Shown: piece by piece, positions 7,731 to 14,273 of the stretch
How positions within the stretch are numbered: position 1 is the first letter of the stretch
Layout of the letters: each line of letters starts with the position of its first letter
Origin: Zoogloea sp041908905
GTDB lineage: Bacteria; Pseudomonadota; Gammaproteobacteria; Burkholderiales; Rhodocyclaceae
Direction of reading: 5' to 3'
NCBI RefSeq assembly: GCF_041908905.1
Contig: NZ_JAYREK010000007.1
Coordinates: 62,001-126,000 of the forward strand
Length of the DNA: 64,000 bases
Position numbers and translations under genes: made by a program
The notes under the pieces: generated by a model
The model's database searches: none
What the model was told of the DNA's origin: nothing
The model's input: the letters and a program-made list of their open reading frames with translations, nothing else

Positions 7731-9010
7731 GGGCGGCTCCACATCCTGCGGAAGCGGCCGTCCGGATCGTGCTCGCGGGCCTGCTTCGCCGGGTCGAAGC
7801 GGCGCCCGCCGCGGGGGTCGGTACCACGCCCGGCGATGTACAGCCAGTTGCCCTGGTTGCTGTACACGTCGTAGTCGATCAGCTGGGCCTCGAACCACTC
7901 GGCGCCGGCCCGCCAGTCGCAGGCAAGGTCATTGACGAGGTAGCTGGCCACCAGCTGGCGCAGGCGGTTGGACATGAAGCCCGTGACGGCGAGCTCGCGC
8001 ATCGCGGCGTCCACCAGTGGCTCGCCGGTCTCGCCGCGGCACCAGCGGGCAAAGGCGTCGGGGTCGTGGCCGGGCGCGGGCTGCCTGCCGAGCCCGCCGG
8101 CGCGGTACAGGCGGCGGCCGTACTTGAGGTGCAGGAAGCGGAAGTAGTCGCGCCACAGCAGCTCGAACCACAGCCAGTAGCTGCCGTCGCTGGCCCCCTG
8201 GCTGGCCTCGAAGGCCTTGAGGTGGGCGTAGGCGACGCGCGCCGACAGCGCGCCGCTGGCCAGCCAGGGCGAGAACTTGCTGGAAAACTCCACCCCGCTG
8301 AGCCCGTTGCGGGTGGCCTTGTAGTGGTGGGGCCGGTCGCTCGAAAAATAGCGCCGCAGATGGGCCAGCGCCGCCGCCTCGCCGCCGTGGAAGGCCGGCC
8401 GGGTGTAGGGAAAGGAGGCGCGGGCGTCCACCTCGAAGGCGTCGCCCACCGGTCGGTAGGGCCAGCCCGGCGGCACGCCCTCCGGCCAGCCGGGGAGCCG
8501 CGGCGCCGGCAGGGGCTGCGGCGGCCTGACGGCGGCCTTCTCCACCGCCTGCCGGAAGGCGGTGAACACGTCGGGCAGGCGCTCCGGCGCGAAGGGCAGG
8601 TCGGCCGGGTCGAGCAGGCTGGATTGCCAGACGTCCTCCACCGGGACACCGGCGGTTTTCAGGGCGGCGAGCTGGGCTTCTTCTTCCGGCGCGGCGATGG
8701 CCTCGCAGGTGACGCCCGTGGCGCCGACCTGGACGGCCAGCGCCGGCAGGCACTCCGCCGGCTCGCCATGGAGCTCCAGCAGACCGCTGCCCTGCTCCAC
8801 CAGCCGGGCGTTGAGGGCGTTGAGGGCCGCCCGCAGGAAGCGCTGCCGGTGGGCTCCGCGGCGGGCGAAGCCCCAGGGCGTGGCGGCATCGGCGGAGGGG
8901 GCATGAACATATACCGGCAAGACCCGCTGCGCCCGCGCGCAGGCGCGGCTGAGGGCCGGGTTGTCGGAGAGGCGCAGATCGTTGCGGAACCAGTGGATCA
9001 GGGTGGTCAT
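7727..9010 (-). CDS. Cryptochrome DASH-type photolyase
   Basis: A 427-aa FAD flavoprotein. The N-terminal photolyase domain begins TLIHWFRNDLRLSDNPAL. The FAD-binding half carries CRY-DASH signatures: FSSKFSPWLASGALS, ELLWRDYFRFL, TGFMSNRLRQLVASYLVNDL and the terminal LIDYDVYSNQGNWLYIAGRG and FDPAKQAREHDPDGRF. Family members repair CPDs in single-stranded DNA and may signal. ATG at 9010 was chosen over the TTG at 9028 because homology begins at MTTLIHWF. It is followed by the overlapping FeS-BCP photolyase gene. Confidence 0.92.
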   Translation of the reverse strand: MTTLIHWFRNDLRLSDNPALSRACARAQRVLPVYVHAPSADAATPWGFARRGAHRQRFLRAALNALNARLVEQGSGLLELHGEPAECLPALAVQVGATGVTCEAIAAPEEEAQLAALKTAGVPVEDVWQSSLLDPADLPFAPERLPDVFTAFRQAVEKAAVRPPQPLPAPRLPGWPEGVPPGWPYRPVGDAFEVDARASFPYTRPAFHGGEAAALAHLRRYFSSDRPHHYKATRNGLSGVEFSSKFSPWLASGALSARVAYAHLKAFEASQGASDGSYWLWFELLWRDYFRFLHLKYGRRLYRAGGLGRQPAPGHDPDAFARWCRGETGEPLVDAAMRELAVTGFMSNRLRQLVASYLVNDLACDWRAGAEWFEAQLIDYDVYSNQGNWLYIAGRGTDPRGGRRFDPAKQAREHDPDGRFRRMWSRP

Positions 9011-9170
9011 GGGGTTGAAAGCGATCAAGGAAATGGGTGGAGAACTCGCGGCGCCGGTGTCGCGGATGGAGGTCGGGTCGGCCCCGTATGAGCCGCCATC
9101 GCATCGGGCTATCTTCCGGCAGAGGCATCGGGCGTCGGGGCAGCGATCGCGCGGGGGTGCCGGGGTTTGT

Positions 9171-9192
9171 CGGGTTGGGCGACGCCAACCCG
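9171..9192. repeat. REP-like hairpin CGGGTTGG/CCAACCCG
   Basis: An 8-bp perfect stem (CGGGTTGG at 9171-9178, CCAACCCG at 9185-9192) with a six-base loop lies between the DUF2256 stop and the CRY-DASH start. GGGTTgGGCG-type hairpins recur as intergenic repeats in Rhodocyclales. Only one clear copy was noticed here. It could also terminate the upstream minus-strand transcript. Confidence 0.5.
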
Positions 9193-9244
9193 ATCTAAGC
9201 TACTGCGCGAACCCGAGCTGGTTTGGCTGACGGGGCATCGCCTC

Positions 9245-9379
9245 TCACTTCGCCGAGCGGCGGCAGCGTTCGGAGCAGTAGCGGACTTCATCCCAGCAGC
9301 GCGCCCACTTTTTCCGCCACACAAAGGGGCGGCCGCAGGCGGCGCAGGGCTTGGTGGGGAGGTCGGCTTTGCGGCGCAT
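9245..9379 (-). CDS. DUF2256 small zinc-ribbon-like protein
   Basis: A 44-aa protein read on the minus strand, starting MRRKADLPTKPCAACGRPF and containing two CxxC-like pairs (CAAC near residue 12; YCSERC near residue 34), so it may bind zinc. The WRKKWARCWDEVRYCSERC core is diagnostic of DUF2256, a tiny family found next to, or fused with, photolyase/cryptochrome genes. Its ATG overlaps the upstream photolyase stop by four bases (ATGA at 9379), which supports co-translation. Function is unknown; assisting the photolyase is a guess from the tight linkage. Confidence 0.88.
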   Translation of the reverse strand: MRRKADLPTKPCAACGRPFVWRKKWARCWDEVRYCSERCRRSAK

Positions 9380-10920
9380 CAGATGTCCAGGGAGAGTTGA
9401 CCAGCCGGCGGGCGCTTGGTGCGCCGGGACGTGGCCGGGCGGCGGCGGGAGCCGTGCCTGGCAACGATGGCGGCCTTGGCGGCGCGTATTTCGGGCTGGG
9501 CGCGCAGGGCGTGCACGCGGGCCTTGGCCTCGCGGGTGGCGGTTTCCAGGTCCACCGGCGGTTCAGGGATGTCGATGCCCACCCGCACGCCGCAGCGGGC
9601 CTGCACGTCGGGCGGCATCCGCCACGGCTCGAACAGCCAGGCGTCGGGCACCCGGGCCATGGCGGGCAGCCAGTGGCGCACGAAGCGGCCCTTGGGGTCG
9701 TGGTCGCGGGCCTGCTTGATGGGGTTGTACACCCGGGTGGTGTTGATGCCGGTGGTGCCGGCCTGCATCTGCATCTGGCTCCAGTGGATGCCCGGCTCGT
9801 AGTCAATGAAGGCCCGGGCCAGCCACTCGCCCACCGGGCGCCAGTGCAGCCACAGGGGGTAGCTGGCCACCGAGACCAGCATCGCGCGCATCCGGAAGTT
9901 GAGCCAGCCGGTGTCGTGGAGCATGGCCACGCAGGCGTCCACCAGCGGCCAGCCGGTGCGCCCGGTGACAAGGGCTTCAAAATGGGCCGGGTTCCAGCCG
10001 GCGCCCTCCTCCGGCGCCGGGCGCAGGCCGTCGTAGCCCCGGTGGAGGTTGCGGAACTCCAGCTCGGGCTCGCTCTCGAGCTTCTGGATGAAGTGGCAGT
10101 GCCAGTGCAGGCGGCTGATGAAGGCGGTCAGGCCCGCCCGTCGGCGGTCGGCCGTGGGGGGGAGGTCGGCCAGCTGCCGACGGGTGGCCTGAACCACTTC
10201 GCGCAGGCTGAGGCAGCCCAGCGCCAGGTACGGGGACAGCCGCGAGCAGGCGGTGGGCGCCGACAGGGGCGACGAGATGCCGCCCCGGTACTGCCCGCTG
10301 CGCTCGCCCAGAAACGCTTCCAGCACCGCCATGCCGGCGCTGCGCCCGCCCGGTTGCCGGTGCGGCGGCGCGGCGGGGGCCAGCCCCAGGGCGTCGGCGC
10401 TGGGGGGCGGTACATCGGCCCAGGGCAAGGGCGCGAAGGTGATGGCTCCCGGCACCGGCAGGCAGGGTTGGGCGACAAAGGCCTCCCAGCGGCCATGCCA
10501 GGTGTCGCGGTCGGCGAGGCGGCGCACCACGCCGAACTGGGGGAACTCCCGCCACGTCACGCCGCGGCTGCGGCACCAGCGGCCCACCGCGAGGTCGCGC
10601 TGGTAGCTCGGCCAGTTGCCGGTCTCCTCGTGGGAATACAGCGCCTCGAAGGGCTGGGCACGGTAGAGCCGCTCGAAGACCTCGACGGCCTCGCCGGTGA
10701 GCACATGCAGCCGGCCGCCCAGCACGCGCAGGGCGCGGTAGAGGTCGCGCAGGCTCTCGAGCACGAAGCCGTAGTGCTGGCGCGCGGCGTCGGGGGTGGC
10801 CCACAGGCTGGGCTCGACGATGTAGACGCAGATCAGCGGCCCGCGCAGGGCGGCGCTGACGAGGGGCGCGTGGTCGTGCAGGCGGAGGTCCCGCTTCAAC
10901 CACACCACGCCCGGAGTCAT
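9379..10920 (-). CDS. Cryptochrome/deoxyribodipyrimidine photolyase family protein
   Basis: A 513-aa flavoprotein with N-terminal photolyase domain (MTPGVVWLKRDLRLHDHAPL) and C-terminal FAD domain: SRLSPYLALGCLS, HWHCHFIQKLE, GWPLVDACVAML, GWLNFRMRAMLVS, and the final GTTGINTTRVYNPIKQARDHDP segment. The basic C-terminal tail (SRRRPATSRRTKRP) could contact DNA. It is the third photolyase-family gene in 5 kb and belongs to the subgroup linked to DUF2256. Start and stop each overlap a neighbour by ATGA, so it forms a three-gene unit with the FAD oxidoreductase and DUF2256. Substrate preference is not decidable from sequence. Confidence 0.9.
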   Translation of the reverse strand: MTPGVVWLKRDLRLHDHAPLVSAALRGPLICVYIVEPSLWATPDAARQHYGFVLESLRDLYRALRVLGGRLHVLTGEAVEVFERLYRAQPFEALYSHEETGNWPSYQRDLAVGRWCRSRGVTWREFPQFGVVRRLADRDTWHGRWEAFVAQPCLPVPGAITFAPLPWADVPPPSADALGLAPAAPPHRQPGGRSAGMAVLEAFLGERSGQYRGGISSPLSAPTACSRLSPYLALGCLSLREVVQATRRQLADLPPTADRRRAGLTAFISRLHWHCHFIQKLESEPELEFRNLHRGYDGLRPAPEEGAGWNPAHFEALVTGRTGWPLVDACVAMLHDTGWLNFRMRAMLVSVASYPLWLHWRPVGEWLARAFIDYEPGIHWSQMQMQAGTTGINTTRVYNPIKQARDHDPKGRFVRHWLPAMARVPDAWLFEPWRMPPDVQARCGVRVGIDIPEPPVDLETATREAKARVHALRAQPEIRAAKAAIVARHGSRRRPATSRRTKRPPAGQLSLDI

Positions 10921-11924
10921 GGCAGTTCGGACCCCACGGTGGCCGCGGCGCCGATCCGGCGGGCCAGCGCCCGGCCGCTCAGCCACGCGCCCTCCACCTT
11001 GCCGCCGTTGAGCCAGTCGCCGCACAGGCCGATGCGCCGCTCGTCGTCCCAGCAGCAGACGCGGTCCAGGGCCGGCTCGGTGTCGGCGAAGCGCCAGCGG
11101 TGGGCGCTCCACGCGGCCGGCGGGGTCTCGGCGCCCAGCTTGGCGAAAGCGCCGAGCAGCGCTTCGGCGACGGCCTCGGCGGGCGCTTCGAGGTGTTCCG
11201 CGCTCCACTCCGGGGTGGCGTGGAGCAGCCAGGTTTCCCGCGGGCCGCGGCCGGGCTTGTGGCTGTCCCGGGCCACCCAGCGCAGCGGGCCGTGATTGAC
11301 GAAGGCCGCGTCGAAGTGGAGGTCGAGGGGCGCGTCGTAGCGCAGCATCAGCGCCCAGCTGGGGCGCATCCGGGCCAGGGCCGCGACGCCGGCGAACTGG
11401 GGGTGGACGGGGGCCAGCAGAGGCACCGCCTGGGGGGCCGGCACGGCCAGCACCACGGCGTCGAAGGTCTCGGGCAGCTCGCCCTGCTCCAGGGTGCCCA
11501 GGCGCCAGCCGGCCGGGCCGGCGACGACGCGGTCGACGGTGTGCTGCGCGCGCAGGTCGAGGGTGAGCGCCAGCGAGCGGGCCGGCGCCGTCATGCGCGG
11601 GGTGCCCACGAAGCGTTCGAGCGTCTCGTCGGGGGTGTGCAGGTCGGCGCCGGCGAAGACCTCCAGGCGCGGCTGCCAGCGCGCCGCCACGCCGAGGGCT
11701 TCCCAGCGGGCGACCTCGGCGCGGAAGTCGGGGTTGCGGGCGGTGAAGTACTGGGCGCCGTGGTCGCACTGCCAGTCGTCACCGCGCCGGGTGCTCATGC
11801 GGCCGGCGGGGCCGCGGCTCTTGTCGAAGAGCCTCACTTCGAGGCCCTGCTGCTGGAGATGGCGGGCACAGGACAGGCCCGCAAGGCCCGCGCCGAGCAC
11901 CGCGACGCTCTCGATTTTATTCAT
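10917..11924 (-). CDS. FAD-dependent NAD(P)-binding oxidoreductase, renalase/amine-oxidase-like
   Basis: A 335-aa protein with an N-terminal dinucleotide-binding motif VLGAGLAGLSCARHL near residue 8, followed by SRGPAGRMSTRR and CDHGAQYFTAR of the renalase-like subfamily. The C-terminal FAD motif reads GLCGDWLNGGKVEGAWLSG. In many proteobacteria this gene sits with photolyase and CFA-like genes. The ATG at 11924 was chosen over upstream in-frame codons because homology begins at MNKIESVAVLG. It starts a minus-strand operon facing away from the SDR at 12013. The substrate is unknown. Confidence 0.88.
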   Translation of the reverse strand: MNKIESVAVLGAGLAGLSCARHLQQQGLEVRLFDKSRGPAGRMSTRRGDDWQCDHGAQYFTARNPDFRAEVARWEALGVAARWQPRLEVFAGADLHTPDETLERFVGTPRMTAPARSLALTLDLRAQHTVDRVVAGPAGWRLGTLEQGELPETFDAVVLAVPAPQAVPLLAPVHPQFAGVAALARMRPSWALMLRYDAPLDLHFDAAFVNHGPLRWVARDSHKPGRGPRETWLLHATPEWSAEHLEAPAEAVAEALLGAFAKLGAETPPAAWSAHRWRFADTEPALDRVCCWDDERRIGLCGDWLNGGKVEGAWLSGRALARRIGAAATVGSELP

Positions 11925-12012
11925 GGCGACCTGGACAAATTGATTGATCAACCTAATCTTAGAATCGTAGGATTATTTTGTCCAAGACAAATACAGATTC
12001 AAGGAGCAAAAA
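11925..12012. promoter_or_regulatory. Divergent promoter region with symmetrical TGGACAAA/TTTGTCCA sites
   Basis: The 88-base gap between the FAD oxidoreductase and SDR genes is AT-rich against the surrounding GC. It has TGGACAAA (11932-11939) and its inverse TTTGTCCA (11977-11984), so each divergent gene has the same motif upstream. The right copy continues as an inverted repeat TTTGTC-CAA-GACAAA. TAATC (11954-11958) and GATTA (11971-11975) form another dyad between them. This looks like a shared operator, perhaps for a MerR-type light/stress regulator (inference). Confidence 0.5.
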
Positions 12013-12753
12013 ATGAACAAGGTGGCGCTGATTACCGGCGCAGCCGGCGGCCTGGGCCAGGCGCTGGCGCGGCGCCTCGCGGCGGATGGCTGGCAGCTGG
12101 TGGTGGTGAGCCGCGACGCGGCGCGCCTGGAGGCCGCCTTCGGCACCGAGCACCTGCAGGTGGTGGCCGACTGCTCGACGCCGGCCGGGGTGGCGCAGAT
12201 CTTCTCGGCGGCGGCGGCGGCGGGCCTCACCCCCACCGCCCTCGCCCACTGCGTCGGCAACATCCGCCTGGGCGCGCTGCACCGCACGAGCGAGCGGGAT
12301 TTCATCGACTGCATGAGCGCCAACCTGTTCAGCGCCTTCCACACCCTGGCGGGCTTCGTCGGCGCCCTCGGCAAGGCCGGCCAGCCCGGCGCGGCGGTGC
12401 TGGTGTCGTCGGCGGCGGCGCGGATCGGCACCCCCAACCACGAAGCGGTGGCAGCCGCGAAGGCCGGCGTCGAGGGCCTCGTGCGCGGCGCGGCGGCCAC
12501 CTACGCGGCGGCCGGGGTGCGGATCAACGCGGTGGCGCCGGGCATCATGGAGACGCCCGCCGCGGCGCGCATCATCGCCAGCCCACCGGCCCGGGAGGCC
12601 GCGGCGCGCCAGTATCCGCTGCCGGGCATCGGCGACCCGGCCGAGCTGGCCGGCCTGATGGCCTGGCTGCTGTCGCCCGGAGCGGGCCGGGTAACCGGCC
12701 AGGTGTGGTCGATGGACGGCGGTTTCGCCAGCGTCCGCCCGCTGGTGAAGTGA
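12013..12753 (+). CDS. Short-chain dehydrogenase/reductase
   Basis: A 246-aa NAD(P)-dependent SDR. The cofactor motif TGAAGGLGQ is near residue 8, VSSAAARIGTPNHEAVAAAKAG holds the Ser, and the usual Tyr of YxxxK is replaced (H-E-A-V-A-A-A-K), so classical catalysis may be altered. The C-terminal VWSMDGGFASVRP matches the family end. An AGGAG ribosome site lies 8 bases upstream. It is the first gene of a + strand unit with DUF3429 and a small membrane protein, divergent from the FAD oxidoreductase/photolyase genes. The substrate is unknown. Confidence 0.87.
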   Translation: MNKVALITGAAGGLGQALARRLAADGWQLVVVSRDAARLEAAFGTEHLQVVADCSTPAGVAQIFSAAAAAGLTPTALAHCVGNIRLGALHRTSERDFIDCMSANLFSAFHTLAGFVGALGKAGQPGAAVLVSSAAARIGTPNHEAVAAAKAGVEGLVRGAAATYAAAGVRINAVAPGIMETPAAARIIASPPAREAAARQYPLPGIGDPAELAGLMAWLLSPGAGRVTGQVWSMDGGFASVRPLVK

Positions 12754-12762
12754 GGTGCGGCC

Positions 12763-13221
12763 ATGAACACCCCCTTCGACCCCCGCCTCCCCCGCTCCGC
12801 CGCCTGGCTCGGCTACGGCGGCCTGCTGCCCTTCATCGGCCTGGCACTGGTGGCCTGGGCGGACCGCCACCACGGCCTGGTGTGGGCCGACGCGCTGGTG
12901 GCCTATGGCGCGGTGATCCTGAGCTTCGTGGGCGCCCTGCACTGGGGCTTCGCGATGGCGCTGCCGGGGATGGCTCTGGCCCTGCGCCGCAACGCCTTTG
13001 TGTGGAGCGTGGTGCCGCCGCTGCTGGCCTGGCCGGCGGTGATGCTGGAGCCGCAGCTCGGGGCGCCGCTGCTGATCGCCGGCTTTCTGGCCCACCTGTG
13101 GCAGGACCACCGGCTCGCCGGGCAGGTGCCGCTGCCCGCCTGGTACCTGCCGCTGCGCCGGCAGCTGAGCGGGGTGGCCTGCCTGAGCCTGGCCCTGGGC
13201 GCGTTCTCGATCACTCACTAG
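12763..13221 (+). CDS. DUF3429 integral membrane protein
   Basis: A 152-aa inner-membrane protein with four to five hydrophobic helices. Conserved DUF3429 features are the WLGYGGLLPFIGLAL start, YGAVILSFVGALHWGFAM in the middle (Gly-Ala-x-His-Trp-Gly motif) and LWQDHRLA near the end. It starts nine bases after the SDR stop. DUF3429 genes commonly co-occur with photolyase and SDR genes in this type of stress cluster. No biochemical function is known. Confidence 0.87.
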   Translation: MNTPFDPRLPRSAAWLGYGGLLPFIGLALVAWADRHHGLVWADALVAYGAVILSFVGALHWGFAMALPGMALALRRNAFVWSVVPPLLAWPAVMLEPQLGAPLLIAGFLAHLWQDHRLAGQVPLPAWYLPLRRQLSGVACLSLALGAFSITH

Positions 13222-13238
13222 CCCCCGCGGAGACCATC

Positions 13239-13607
13239 ATGAGCCGTCTCTTCAACCAACTCCCTGGCCACCCGCGGACGGCCCCCGGCCGCGAGCGGCA
13301 GATCCTGCGCCTGCTGCCCAGAGCCCTCGTGATCGGCACCGCCCTGCTGGCCCTGCCGTCGCTGGCAGTGCGCGCAGCGGCGCTTGTGAACCCGATCCTC
13401 GGCGCCACCAGCATGGTGATGAGCGTGGACATCTACAGCATCAGCCTGGTGGTGCTGCACTGGACGGTGGTGTTCACGGTGGGCCTGTCGGCCTTCATCG
13501 TGATGGTGATGAAGGGGCCCGGTTACGTGGCTGACCCCTACCCGCTCAGCGACGCCGACAGGCCGGCGGTGGCAAGGCCCGACACCCTGCCGCCGGGCCA
13601 GGGCTGA
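13239..13607 (+). CDS. Small membrane protein of unknown function
   Basis: A 122-aa protein with a basic N-terminus and two predicted transmembrane helices (LVIGTALLALPSLAVRAAAL near residue 31 and LVVLHWTVVFTVGLSAFIVM in the second half), then a polar Pro-rich tail. It starts 17 bases after the DUF3429 stop and ends at a bidirectional hairpin. I do not recognise the family. Its place in the operon suggests co-expression with the SDR and DUF3429 protein. Confidence 0.7.
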   Translation: MSRLFNQLPGHPRTAPGRERQILRLLPRALVIGTALLALPSLAVRAAALVNPILGATSMVMSVDIYSISLVVLHWTVVFTVGLSAFIVMVMKGPGYVADPYPLSDADRPAVARPDTLPPGQG

Positions 13608-13633
13608 ACGCCGGCCCGCCCGGCGGGGCGTTC
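13606..13633. terminator. Bidirectional terminator between convergent operons
   Basis: A hairpin with arms GAACGCC (13606-13612) and GGCGTTC (13627-13633) and GC-rich inner pairing touches the stop codons of both the small membrane protein gene and the tmoT-like gene, which face each other. It probably ends both transcripts. Confidence 0.6.
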
Positions 13634-14247
13634 TAAGCCTGGTTGAGCCGCTCCACCATCCGCACCAGGTCGGGCAGCCGCGTCACGCCCATCTTGTGCA
13701 TGATGTTGTGGCGGTGCACCTTGACCGTCATCTCCGAGACGCCCAGCTCGGAGGCGGCCTGCTTGTTGAGGGCGCCCTTGACGATGTAGGCGATCACCTC
13801 CCGCTCCCGGGCGGTGAGCAGCGCGTAGCGGCGGCGGATCTCGCCCACCTCGCTCTCCTCGCGATGGGTGTCGCGGGCCCGGGCCAGGGCGCCGTGGATC
13901 GCGTCGAGCAGGTCGTCGTCGCGGAAGGGCTTGGACAGGAACTCCACCGCGCCCTTCTTCATCGCCAGCACTGCCATCGGGATGTCGCCGTGGCCGGTGA
14001 TGAAGATGATCGGAATCGACGGGCCGCCCTGGGTCAGCCGGTTCTGCAGCTCCAGGCCGCTCAGGCCAGGCATCCGGACGTCGAGGATCAGGCAGGCCAC
14101 GCCGGGGGGGCGCTCCGCCTCGAGGAAGGCCGCCGCCGAGGGATAAGTCTCCACCCGCAGCCCCACCGAGCGGATCAGGCTGCTCAGCGCCTCCCGCACC
14201 GACAGGTCGTCATCCACCACATACACCCACTCCGGGCTCTCCGTCAT
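13633..14247 (-). CDS. tmoT: TodT/TmoT-like response regulator (receiver + LuxR HTH)
   Basis: A 204-aa FixJ/NarL-type regulator. The receiver has acidic pocket VVDDD near residue 10, phospho-acceptor Asp in LILDVRMPG near residue 58, and KPF near residue 107. The C-terminal LuxR-type HTH reads LTAREREVIAYIVKG then SELGVSEMTVKVHRHNIMHKMG. ATG at 14247 follows a GGAGG. It lies 26 bases after a TodS-like kinase, the arrangement of TodST/TmoST/TutCB pairs that activate toluene catabolism promoters in response to aromatics. It should bind the tod-box-like site upstream of tmoA. Confidence 0.88.
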   Translation of the reverse strand: MTESPEWVYVVDDDLSVREALSSLIRSVGLRVETYPSAAAFLEAERPPGVACLILDVRMPGLSGLELQNRLTQGGPSIPIIFITGHGDIPMAVLAMKKGAVEFLSKPFRDDDLLDAIHGALARARDTHREESEVGEIRRRYALLTAREREVIAYIVKGALNKQAASELGVSEMTVKVHRHNIMHKMGVTRLPDLVRMVERLNQA

Positions 14248-14273
14248 GCCACCTCCTTGCCCCCGCCCGCGGC

